From NCBI GenBank assembly GCA_000155695.1, contig DS990592.1, forward strand, positions 2,008,556 to 2,072,555: a stretch of 64,000 nucleotides of DNA. The letters are read 5' to 3'. The stretch comes from Verrucomicrobiia bacterium DG1235. Lineage in GTDB: Bacteria; Verrucomicrobiota; Verrucomicrobiia; Opitutales; Opitutaceae. Shown here one piece after another: positions 38,899-45,965 of the stretch; position 1 is the first letter of the stretch; the number at the start of each line of letters is the position of its first letter. The position numbers and the translations under genes are program-made. The notes below the pieces were generated by a model, which worked only from the letters and a program-made list of their open reading frames with translations, was not told the origin of the DNA and did not search any database.

Positions 38899-39480
38899 AT
38901 GCAAAGGAAAGCATCAGGCAAGAACGTTCTCCTTCTGTTTGTCGTAACGATGGCCGTTTACCTGCTAATGCTTTTGGTCACAATTCCTAGTGTCCAAAGC
39001 TACGCTCCAGACACAGCTCTGTTTGACCTGTCGCCCACCGGTTACACTCCTTCGCAAGCCTTGAGCCTACTAGAATCTCTCGGTCAAGACGGCAGAAGCA
39101 CATATCTCTTCCCTCAACTCGCAATCGATTTTATCTACCCTGGATTATTCGCAATTTGCTTTTCATTGATGTTTATCTGGGTTTACTCCAAACGAGTTCG
39201 GTCGGACTCCAAGTTTTTATACTTGGCCGCTCTCCCAGTATTCGGAGGCATTTTTGACTATGTCGAAAATATATTGATAATCCGAATGATCATGACCTTT
39301 CCTGACGTATCCAAAGGACTAGTTTCTGTCGCTAGTGGTTTTACTTTGTTAAAAAGTGCATTCTCAACAGCTTCCTTTTTGATGCTGATTCTTGGGTTTC
39401 TATTCCTCTTAAAGAAAACCTCGATGGGTAGTCCCCAAAAGGTAATTCCACCGAAGCCTAAAGGCCAACAAGGCGCTTAA
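38899..39480 (+). CDS. cassette 19: four-TM membrane protein, C-terminus into attC
   Basis: The product is 193 residues. Four helices are evident (LLFVVTMAVYLLMLLVTIPS, IDFIYPGLFAICFSLMFIW, FLYLAALPVFGGIFDYVENILII and TASFLMLILGFLFLLKK). A periplasmic loop lies after helix one, and a conserved-looking FDYVENILI sits in helix three. The final GQQGA residues fall within attC site 19. No function is assigned. A longer-than-usual leader (about 50 bp) follows the R' box. Confidence 0.65.
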   Translation: MQRKASGKNVLLLFVVTMAVYLLMLLVTIPSVQSYAPDTALFDLSPTGYTPSQALSLLESLGQDGRSTYLFPQLAIDFIYPGLFAICFSLMFIWVYSKRVRSDSKFLYLAALPVFGGIFDYVENILIIRMIMTFPDVSKGLVSVASGFTLLKSAFSTASFLMLILGFLFLLKKTSMGSPQKVIPPKPKGQQGA

Positions 39481-39535
39481 GCGCAATGCCTGTTACGCTC
39501 CGCTCCACTGGCATCGCCTCAACTCGACGTTAGCT
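39463..39535 (+). repeat. attC site 19 (73 bp)
   Basis: R'' GGCCAAC exactly complements GTTGGCC of cassette 19; R' is GTTAGCT. Its interior (GCGCAATGCCTG/CTGGCATCGCC) differs from the other 73-bp sites. Confidence 0.83.
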
Positions 39536-39548
39536 AGAGAAATAAACA

Positions 39549-40106
39549 ATGATCACCGGCACCAAAGTAACCCTGAGAATGTTCGAAGAGAGCGACCTCG
39601 ACGCGTATGCTAAGATTGTCAACAACCTGTCCAACGCGACGCCTTATTGGCCCTCTGGCCTGCAACCCAAAGCAAATCTAAAGAAAGAATTTTCCGAGAA
39701 CAGTTTTTGGAAGGATGACTACAAACTTCTGCTAGTTACCGACAAGGACGGAAAGATGATAGGCGAAGTGGACACCTTCAAAAGTTCTCCAAACATCAAA
39801 GGACCTGAAGTAGGTTTCCGAATGTTTGAAAAGAAGAATATGGGAAGAGGTTTCATGAGCGAAGCCCTGAGACTTTTCTCAGCCTATCTGTTTCAGACTG
39901 ACTCGACCTATCTACGACTAACTCTGCTGATCCATTCGAAAAACACCGCAAGCCTCAAGGTAGCTGAAAAGTGCGGATACAAAAAAGAAGGTACACTTAG
40001 AAACGCATGGGCAGACTATTCAACCGGCATTCCCCACTCTGATGAGATACTTTCTCTATTGAGGGACGAATCCCCTAGTCTCATCGATTTACTACAGAAA
40101 CAATAA
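39549..40106 (+). CDS. cassette 20: GNAT acetyltransferase (RimJ/RimL-like)
   Basis: The product is 185 residues. VTLRMFEESDLDAYAKIV opens the fold, and EVGFRMFEKKNMGRGFMSEALRL (near 96-118) is the acetyl-CoA loop. LRLTLLIHSKNTASLKVAEKCGYKKEGTLRNA is the classic RimJ/RimL C-terminal signature. It is closer to the consensus than the cassette 14 enzyme, from which it differs clearly. The substrate is unknown; such cassettes may modify antibiotics, ribosomal proteins or toxins. Confidence 0.88.
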   Translation: MITGTKVTLRMFEESDLDAYAKIVNNLSNATPYWPSGLQPKANLKKEFSENSFWKDDYKLLLVTDKDGKMIGEVDTFKSSPNIKGPEVGFRMFEKKNMGRGFMSEALRLFSAYLFQTDSTYLRLTLLIHSKNTASLKVAEKCGYKKEGTLRNAWADYSTGIPHSDEILSLLRDESPSLIDLLQKQ

Positions 40107-40167
40107 AGCTATCCAATCGGCTCACACAACGAGCGAAAGCGCTCGTCGTGTGGCCTCGACGTTCTGC
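40107..40167 (+). repeat. attC site 20 (61 bp class)
   Basis: R'' AGCTATC differs by one base from the expected AGCTAAC; R' is GTTCTGC. The stem CACACAACGAGCG/CGCTCGTCGTGTG has an AAAG tip. Confidence 0.84.
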
Positions 40168-40172
40168 AAAAA

Positions 40173-40634
40173 ATGAAACACCGTATCTCAGCTGGAGCGT
40201 TTGTTCTGGACCAGGACCGCATCTTATTGGTCCGGCATAAAAAAGAAGGAAGCTACGACTTCTGGGTTGCCCCTGGAGGTGGCGTTATTGGGACGGAGAG
40301 CCTCCTACAAGCAGCAAAGCGCGAAGTGAAAGAAGAAACGGGTATAGATGTGGAACCACTACGGCCTGTTTGCATGGAAGAATTCTACGACCCGAAAACC
40401 AGACACATCAAGACATGGGTTCTCTGCAAACTCGAAGGCGGTTGTTTGTCAGTCGAAGCCGACGAAGCAGTTCAAGAGCACATCGTAGAAGCACGTTTCT
40501 TCTCCGAAGAAGAAATAAAGAAAGAGAGAATGGACGTGTATCCAGCATTTATCCGCACCAAGATATGGGAGGATCTAGCTTTTTCGCAGCAGAACATTGA
40601 ACACATCGGGATCCATGAAGCGAAGTACTTTTGA
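40173..40634 (+). CDS. cassette 21: NUDIX hydrolase
   Basis: The product is 153 residues. The complete Nudix box is present at about residues 37-59: GGVIGTESLLQAAKREVKEETGI, satisfying GX5EX7REUXEEXGU. Flanks FDQDR-like LDQDRILLVRHKK and YDFWVAPGGG are typical of the Nudix fold. It hydrolyses a nucleoside-diphosphate linked to another moiety, for example oxidised or capped nucleotides. The substrate is not predictable. Nudix genes are frequent cassette cargo. Translation starts 6 bp from the R' box. Confidence 0.92.
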   Translation: MKHRISAGAFVLDQDRILLVRHKKEGSYDFWVAPGGGVIGTESLLQAAKREVKEETGIDVEPLRPVCMEEFYDPKTRHIKTWVLCKLEGGCLSVEADEAVQEHIVEARFFSEEEIKKERMDVYPAFIRTKIWEDLAFSQQNIEHIGIHEAKYF

Positions 40635-40652
40635 TTCAAAAACAACAACGAA

Positions 40653-40720
40653 GCAGAACCAGGCAGAGCTCACAACTCCGGACGCTGCGCGTCCTACGTC
40701 GTGAGTCTTTGACGCACGCA
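40653..40720 (+). repeat. attC site 21 (68 bp), degenerate R'
   Basis: R'' GCAGAAC exactly complements GTTCTGC of cassette 21. The right end reads GACGCACGCA where GTTRRRY is expected, so R' is decayed. Hairpin GGACGCTGCGCGTCC and arms CTCACAACTCC/CGTCGTGAG are intact. Confidence 0.78.
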
Positions 40721-40827
40721 ACAAATTTGAAAAATCATCAATTACTCACGATTTGGTGTAACCACTTCGGCTCAATTCTGTACTATGCTTTCCAAAGTCA
40801 CATTCCGAAATCGTAGACGGACAATCC

Positions 40828-41706
40828 ATGAAAAATTTATCAAGGCATATCTCAGCAGCTATCCTATTTGTCACTTTACTTGCAAGTTCCCTCAAAGCGC
40901 AAGAATCAGAAGACTACATTTACTATCCTCCAACAAAGGGATCTAAAGATGTCGCACTAATGTTGTTTGGCGGTTCCGAAGGAGGACTCCCTAGCTACTA
41001 CGACACGGAAAGCCTAACACAGCAGGGCTATCCATGCATAATAGTCGGCTATTTCGGCACGAAAAATACTCCGGACTCACTAGAGCTCATTCCCTTGGAA
41101 TATTTCGAGGAAGTCATGCTTTTTTTTACTTCGAAACCCGAAGTCAAAGATAAGAAGCTCGTGCTGTGGGGCGGGTCTAAAGGAGGTGAGCTCGCTTTAT
41201 TGCTCGCTTCAAGGTACCCTCAAGTTCGGGGCGTAATTGCAACAGTTCCGAGCGCGGTAGTTTTCCAAGGCATTGGAGGGAGAGTAATGTCGAGCTGGTC
41301 CTACAATGGAGAGTCCATTCCTTTTGTTCCATATGCTGAATACGATTGGAGCAAAATCGTTAACTCCCAGTACGTCGAAGCATACGAAAAGTCCCTTGAA
41401 CAATCTAAATTCGTAGAGGAAGCGGCAATTGAAGTCGAAAACATAAACGGGCCCATTTTGCTTCTGACTGGGAGAAGTGACACAATGTGGCCTTCAAGCC
41501 AAATGGGAGACATGATCGTAAGGAGACTGAAAGAAAAAGATTTCACATATCCAATCGATCACTACGCGTATGAAAATGCAGGTCACACTCTAAACGATGC
41601 ATATATGATGGGAGGAACTAAAGAAGGGAACCGAAAAGCGAACATTGACCTTGCCCTACGAATCAACGAATTCCTAGAAAGCATGGATTCGCATAAAGAA
41701 CAATAG
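40828..41706 (+). CDS. cassette 22: exported BAAT/alpha-beta-hydrolase-family acyl hydrolase
   Basis: The product is 292 residues with a signal peptide (SAAILFVTLLASSLKAQ). The catalytic serine is in WGGSKGGELALLLASRY (near residue 116), the classic GxSxG elbow of the BAAT C-terminal family. The acid is in LTGRSDTMWPSSQM and the histidine in YENAGHTLNDAYM. BAAT-type enzymes transfer or hydrolyse acyl groups; with a signal peptide it acts outside the cytoplasm. It is longer than the typical cassette gene and has about 107 bp of leader, so an own promoter is possible though not identified. Confidence 0.82.
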   Translation: MKNLSRHISAAILFVTLLASSLKAQESEDYIYYPPTKGSKDVALMLFGGSEGGLPSYYDTESLTQQGYPCIIVGYFGTKNTPDSLELIPLEYFEEVMLFFTSKPEVKDKKLVLWGGSKGGELALLLASRYPQVRGVIATVPSAVVFQGIGGRVMSSWSYNGESIPFVPYAEYDWSKIVNSQYVEAYEKSLEQSKFVEEAAIEVENINGPILLLTGRSDTMWPSSQMGDMIVRRLKEKDFTYPIDHYAYENAGHTLNDAYMMGGTKEGNRKANIDLALRINEFLESMDSHKEQ

Positions 41707-41782
41707 GCTACCAACGAATCATTCCACACAACTCCGGCCAAGCGCCCAGCGTTGACTTCCACGTACAGCTTTAACGTAGAGA
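41705..41782 (+). repeat. attC site 22 (78 bp), degenerate
   Basis: The left box AGGCTAC and right box GTAGAGA keep the geometry, but neither follows RYYYAAC/GTTRRRY and they do not match the ends of cassette 22. ACTCCGGCCAAGCGCCCAGCG and CCACGTACAGC are remnants of the 73-bp class. Probably inactive. Confidence 0.65.
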
Positions 41783-41788
41783 CGAAAA

Positions 41789-42124
41789 ATGAGTAACCTT
41801 AGTTCGAGAGAAATAGAGCTTATCGTCCTGCTCGCAATCAACTTTTCCCTCCTTCTGATCTATGCGGCTTTATACAAAGCCTGGACCAGAAAGCTCAAAA
41901 AGGATTTCCCCAAAATTTGGATTCATCTTGGCTCCCCGGAACTCTATACCCAACCACGAATAAGTACAGCCAGAGAGCGGATGCAGAGAAATCCACTGTA
42001 CTTAAAAACCTGTGACGCCAAAACCATAAGACTCGGCAAGCTCCTATTCTTCAGCAAGATTGTATTCTTCTCTGTCTTTATCTACACTGTCGTTTTCGAG
42101 TTTCTGATTAAAATATTTAATTAA
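41789..42124 (+). CDS. cassette 23: two-TM membrane protein (UspB-like layout)
   Basis: The product is 111 residues with helices at both ends (LIVLLAINFSLLLIYAALYKAW and KLLFFSKIVFFSVFIYTVVFEFLI). The loop WIHLGSPELYTQPRISTARERMQRNPLYLKTCDAKTIRLG resembles the universal stress protein B layout (two helices, a LG-SP-x-L segment, a D in the final loop). This is a weak structural resemblance. The gene starts 6 bp after the GTAGAGA box. Confidence 0.6.
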   Translation: MSNLSSREIELIVLLAINFSLLLIYAALYKAWTRKLKKDFPKIWIHLGSPELYTQPRISTARERMQRNPLYLKTCDAKTIRLGKLLFFSKIVFFSVFIYTVVFEFLIKIFN

Positions 42125-42129
42125 AACGC

Positions 42130-42195
42130 TCTCTATTAGGCTTCACGTGCAACTCGGGCCATTGCCCGAGTTACAGAACCCACAAGACGTTTCCT
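42130..42195 (+). repeat. attC site 23 (66 bp), decayed
   Basis: R'' TCTCTAT differs by one base from TCTCTAC, the complement of GTAGAGA opening cassette 23; R' reads GTTTCCT. The central hairpin AACTCGGGCCATTGCCCGAGTT is perfect. This is the last site with both halves. Confidence 0.6.
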
Positions 42196-42212
42196 GCTCC
42201 TGCGTTACGTTT

Positions 42213-42259
42213 GGCCAGCGTTCCGAGCCAGTCCTCCGCGTATGGATCGAACGATACTA
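42213..42259 (+). repeat. remnant right half of a 73-bp-class attC
   Basis: GCCAGCGTTCCGAGCCAG and CCTCCGCGTATGGATCG match the right half of sites such as 2 and 5, followed by ACGATACT in place of the R' box. The rest of the cassette, between 42196 and 42212, is gone. It marks the decayed right end of the array. Confidence 0.55.
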
Positions 42260-42413
42260 AAATTGAAGTGAAAGCACCTTGCATTCCACTGATGAATCCT
42301 GAGTTTCGCAGGCGGAGTATCCCAGCAGCCTTCTCTTAGTGGCTGGCAGCCACGAGCGAGGCAAATGTTTCAAAGCTACCGGAGATGAATCGCTTTCCAA
42401 GCCTCAACACCCA
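42260..42413. other. spacer between array and DUF6941 gene
   Basis: About 150 bp without a gene, attC site or clear terminator. It separates the decayed array end from chromosomal genes on the opposite strand. Confidence 0.5.
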
Positions 42414-42839
42414 CTAGTTCTCCATCGAACTCCGCAGCCGATTTCGATTCTGCGTCTGAGCTACCAAAAGCGGCAAACTGCTCCTCTTCTCCCCATCCAC
42501 CAAAAGCTGGATATCATAAGTCCCGAATGCAGGAAACTGAAGCCGGTTGATATTGAGTACCAAATTGTGAGCGCCGCTCGTCCGCCCCGCGTGGATTTTC
42601 ACCGTAAGATTAGCCCCCATCTTCGGACCGACCGCTTTACCGTCCTTATCGACGAAGCGAACCTCCAACTTGTGACTTCCCGTCTCAGAAGCATCGAATC
42701 GAATTCGCACCGCCAAGGAACAACGCTCACGCACGATCGGCGCCGACGAAGCCGCGATGCCCTCGAAGGCACCGAGAAGATTCAGCCGGCCTCCATAGTC
42801 AGTCGCCGCATCGCAAATCGAGAAGATCTCCACAAACAT
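42414..42839 (-). CDS. conserved DUF6941-type protein
   Basis: The start at 42839 (MFVEIFSICDAATDYGGRLNLLGAFEGI) is preferred to 42875, because family members begin with FAEIFSICDAAxDY. This gives about 141 residues. It is a compact beta-rich domain with the conserved RCSLAVRIRFD, LEVRFVDKDGKAVGPKMGANL and GAHNLVLNINRLQFPAFGTYDIQLLVDG blocks. Function is unknown; it looks like a cytosolic ligand-binding or scaffolding domain. It lies 100 bp downstream of trpA on the same strand and may be co-transcribed. Confidence 0.8.
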   Translation of the reverse strand: MFVEIFSICDAATDYGGRLNLLGAFEGIAASSAPIVRERCSLAVRIRFDASETGSHKLEVRFVDKDGKAVGPKMGANLTVKIHAGRTSGAHNLVLNINRLQFPAFGTYDIQLLVDGEKRSSLPLLVAQTQNRNRLRSSMEN

Positions 42840-42939
42840 CGCCGCAAACTCTACGCAACGCCCATCGTAAGACAACAGCTAAAGCGCCACAAGTAGCGCC
42901 GTGCTCTAGTCCCGGTGAGCTCCATCGCCAACCGCCAAT

Positions 42940-43746
42940 CTACCGCACCTTCGTACCAGCGACTAAGTCGCTTACCAATTCGCCCATTCGGGCAGTGATC
43001 GCCGCCGTATTTCCCAAGTTGTCCTTGATCGTATTCACGATCGCGCTACCGACCACCACGCCATCGGCCAGCTCGCAAATTGACTTCACCTGCTCGCGCT
43101 TCGAAACGCCGAACCCAACCACCAGCGGCTTGTCCGTCGCCTCGCGAATCATCCCGACCATCTCGTTCAAGTCGTCCGCCAAGTCCTCGCGCACACCCGT
43201 CACACCCGTGCGAGAAACATAGTAGATGAAGCCCGTGGCAAACTTCGCGATGTATCCAACACGCTTGGACGGCGTCGTGGGAGCAATCAGAAAAACCGTC
43301 TTCATCCCATGCTTCTCGCAAGACGCCATGTAGTCCTCCGACTCCTCCGGAGGCAGGTCCAGCACCAGCAAGCCATCCACGCCCGCCGCCTTCGCATCCG
43401 CGATGTACTGGTCGAGCCCGTTGCTGAACATCAAATTGTAGTAAGTATAGAAAACGATCGGCACCGTGTCGTTCTCCAGGCGGATCTTGCGTACGAGTTC
43501 AAAAACGTCCGCCTGCGTCGTGCCCGCTTCAAGCGCCCGCTGGGCCGCCAGCTGATTCGTCAAACCATCCGCTAGCGGATCCGAAAACGGAACGCCAAGC
43601 TCCATCACGTCCACGCCGCTCTTGATTAGCGTGCGGCAGACCTCTAGCGACGTCGCGACATCAGGATCGCCCGCGCAAACGTATGACACGAACGCCGAGC
43701 GGCCTTCAGACTTGGCTTTGGAAAATGCAGACTCGATACGGCTCAT
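42940..43746 (-). CDS. trpA: tryptophan synthase alpha subunit
   Basis: ATG 43746 (MSRIESAFSKAKSEGR) gives the usual 268 residues; another ATG at 43758 adds MDLA. It cleaves indole-3-glycerol phosphate to indole plus glyceraldehyde-3-phosphate, in complex with TrpB. The catalytic glutamate and aspartate are in VMELGVPFSDPLADG, with loop VLDLPPEESEDY and phosphate-binding GFGVSKREQV and GSAIVNTI. trpB and other trp genes are not adjacent. The tRNA-His unit lies upstream on the same strand, separated by a duplicated terminator. Confidence 0.95.
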   Translation of the reverse strand: MSRIESAFSKAKSEGRSAFVSYVCAGDPDVATSLEVCRTLIKSGVDVMELGVPFSDPLADGLTNQLAAQRALEAGTTQADVFELVRKIRLENDTVPIVFYTYYNLMFSNGLDQYIADAKAAGVDGLLVLDLPPEESEDYMASCEKHGMKTVFLIAPTTPSKRVGYIAKFATGFIYYVSRTGVTGVREDLADDLNEMVGMIREATDKPLVVGFGVSKREQVKSICELADGVVVGSAIVNTIKDNLGNTAAITARMGELVSDLVAGTKVR

Positions 43747-43849
43747 CGCCAAATCCATGAAGAACCGCCCGCAATAGGTCAAGCGCGGCACACGCCCCTT
43801 ATAGGCTTGCGCCTTGACGCAGACCGCAGAGTCCCCTCCGCCGAGCCCG

Positions 43850-43908
43850 AAAAAAAGCCGAGTCCGCGAGGGCTCGGCTTTTCTCTGAGGATGGGGTGAT
43901 AAACCGGG
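43850..43908 (-). repeat. 59-bp direct repeat, copy A: duplicated tRNA-His 3' end plus terminator
   Basis: Identical over 59 bp to 44031-44089, 181 bp away. It holds the tRNA-His 3' acceptor and T-arm half, CCA and the intrinsic terminator hairpin AGCCGAGCCCTCGCGGACTCGGCT (read on the minus strand), followed by a T-tract. This copy has no complete tRNA. It lies upstream of trpA. Confidence 0.95.
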
Positions 43909-44030
43909 TTGACTCGCGGGCCTGCAGCTCCGTCTCGGGGCTCCGCCCAAACGACTCCGTCGTTTCCTGTTCGCTGCGCTCACCAAACCGGCTTCGCCGC
44001 TCCAAGCCCTCGATTTCCGTGTCCGGACAC

Positions 44031-44072
44031 AAAAAAAGCCGAGTCCGCGAGGGCTCGGCTTTTCTCTGAGGA

Positions 44073-44089
<17 letters not shown>
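44031..44089 (-). terminator. terminator and 3' end of tRNA-His (59-bp repeat, copy B)
   Basis: Read on the minus strand, the 11-bp stem AGCCGAGCCCTC/GGACTCGGCT (imperfect at the loop side) is followed by seven T residues. It lies directly after the tRNA-His CCA end. The same sequence repeats at 43850. Confidence 0.9.
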
Positions 44090-44535
<446 letters not shown>

Positions 44536-45744
44536 ATGAGTAAAGAAGTACATCCCTCCAAATTGTTCACCGCGAGCTGCATGGCACTGATCGTCACCGC
44601 GATGACCTTCGCCATTCGAGCCGGAATCCTCTCCCAGCTAGCTACCGACTTCGCTCTCAGCGACACGCAGCTAGGTTGGGTCAATTCCATGGCGTTTCTA
44701 GGCTTTCCCGTCGCCATGATGGTTTTAGGGCTCGCTTACAACTACCTCGGAGCGAAAAAGCTGATGGCAATCGCCTTCATCGGTCACCTCGCTGGCCTTC
44801 TCCTCACTATCTACGCGGGAGGATTCTGGTCCCTGCTCATTTCCACATTCCTCATCGGCTTCGCCAACGGTTCCGTAGAAGCCGCATGTAACCCGCTCAT
44901 CGCGGACATGTATCCGAACAATAAGACTACGATGCTGAACCGCTTCCACGTCTGGTTCCCCGGCGGCATCGTTATTGGAGCGCTCGCATCGAAATTCATG
45001 ACCGACGCGGACCTCGGCTGGCAGATGCAAATCGGAATCATGCTTATCCCGACTGTGATCTACGGCTACCTTGTGTTCTTCCAGACCTTTCCGAAGTCCG
45101 AAAACATCGAGACCTCCACGAGCACGAACATCAAGAGCCTATTCTCTCCGCTCTATATCTTCATGATCCTCTGCATGACCCTAACCGCGACGAGCGAACT
45201 CGGGACGCAGCAATGGGTAGGTCGCATTCTGCAGGAAAGCGGAGCATCGCCAATGATCATTCTCGCTCTTGGAACGGGTCTCATGGCAATCGGCCGTCAG
45301 TTTGCCGGAGTCATTATTCACAAGCTCAATCCAATCGGCGTACTCCTGCTATCATCTATCACCGCCACCATTGGTATTTATCTGCTGAGCATCGCAACTG
45401 GAGGCATGGTCTACCTAGCCACCATCATATTCGCAATGGGTGTCTGCTACTTCTGGCCAACTATGATCGGATTTATCGGAGAATATCAGCCTAAGACCGG
45501 AGCGCTCGGCATGTCACTCATGGGTGGTGCCGGCATGTTCGCCGTGAGCATCTGGAACCCCATCATTGGAAACTGGATCGACTCCGCGCGAGCCGAAGCC
45601 GTTGCAGCTGGAGTTGCACCAGAAAATGTAGACCTAGCGGCTGGTCAGGCCACCCTTGGCAACATGACCATATTCCCAATTCTCCTTGTTGTCGCCTTCG
45701 GCATCCTCTTCGCCATGCGAAGCAAGATTCAAAAGGCAGCTTAG
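44536..45744 (+). CDS. MFS transporter, sugar-permease type
   Basis: The product is 402 residues with twelve predicted membrane helices, starting MSKEVHPSKLFTASCMALIVTAMTFAIRAGI. Helix-two region has the MFS-type GLAYNYLGAKKLMAIAFIGH. The central VEAACNPLIADMYPNNKTTMLNRFHVWFPGGIVIG is characteristic of the fucose/galactose permease (FucP-like) branch. A likely sugar:proton symporter; the specific substrate is unknown. It is monocistronic, closed by an intrinsic terminator. Confidence 0.86.
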   Translation: MSKEVHPSKLFTASCMALIVTAMTFAIRAGILSQLATDFALSDTQLGWVNSMAFLGFPVAMMVLGLAYNYLGAKKLMAIAFIGHLAGLLLTIYAGGFWSLLISTFLIGFANGSVEAACNPLIADMYPNNKTTMLNRFHVWFPGGIVIGALASKFMTDADLGWQMQIGIMLIPTVIYGYLVFFQTFPKSENIETSTSTNIKSLFSPLYIFMILCMTLTATSELGTQQWVGRILQESGASPMIILALGTGLMAIGRQFAGVIIHKLNPIGVLLLSSITATIGIYLLSIATGGMVYLATIIFAMGVCYFWPTMIGFIGEYQPKTGALGMSLMGGAGMFAVSIWNPIIGNWIDSARAEAVAAGVAPENVDLAAGQATLGNMTIFPILLVVAFGILFAMRSKIQKAA

Positions 45745-45772
45745 GTTCAACCCAACAAAGTACCCATTTCTC

Positions 45773-45803
45773 AAAAGCCCTCCGCGAAAGCGGGGGGCTT
45801 TTT
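45773..45803 (+). terminator. Rho-independent terminator of the MFS gene
   Basis: AAAAGCCCTCCGC/GCGGGGGGCTTTTT around a GAAA loop, T-rich, 29 bp after the stop codon. One G-U/T mismatch in the stem. Confidence 0.9.
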
Positions 45804-45965
45804 CTTATCCCTAAAACCAGCGCCCCAATCCCTCTAGGAATCTATAAGAAAGTCTTCGCAAAATCAGGGCTTTCTTGGCGCATGAGCTGGACAGAATCCC
45901 GATTAGTGGATACCAGTAGATGCCTGCTTTCCTCCTGATACTGCCGAACAATCAATCCCACCGCC

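Larger units (their letters stand above)
29174..42259 (+). mobile_element. integron gene-cassette array lacking an integrase (CALIN), about 23 cassettes
   Basis: More than twenty promoterless-looking small genes, all on the + strand, are separated by imperfect inverted repeats. These begin RYYYAAC-like just after each stop codon and end GTTRRRY-like just before the next start. These are attC sites, and lengths cluster near 61, 73 and 126 bp. In 18 of cassettes 1-21 the terminal R'' box is the exact reverse complement of the cassette's own first box, as expected from circular intermediates. No tyrosine integrase is present in the window. Sequence is visibly AT-richer than the flanks. The array sits between a DUF255 gene and the DUF6941-trpA pair. 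Confidence 0.9.

Noticed and set aside
29174-42259. Regularly spaced palindromic repeats that could be read as a CRISPR array
   Set aside because: The repeats are 60-126 bp, vary in sequence, flank genes of 200-900 bp, and carry GTT/AAC ends. No 25-40 bp identical repeats with uniform spacers and no cas genes are present.
42339-42896. A long + strand frame opposite the DUF6941 gene
   Set aside because: It is antisense to a conserved protein and has shadow-like Arg/Pro/His composition.
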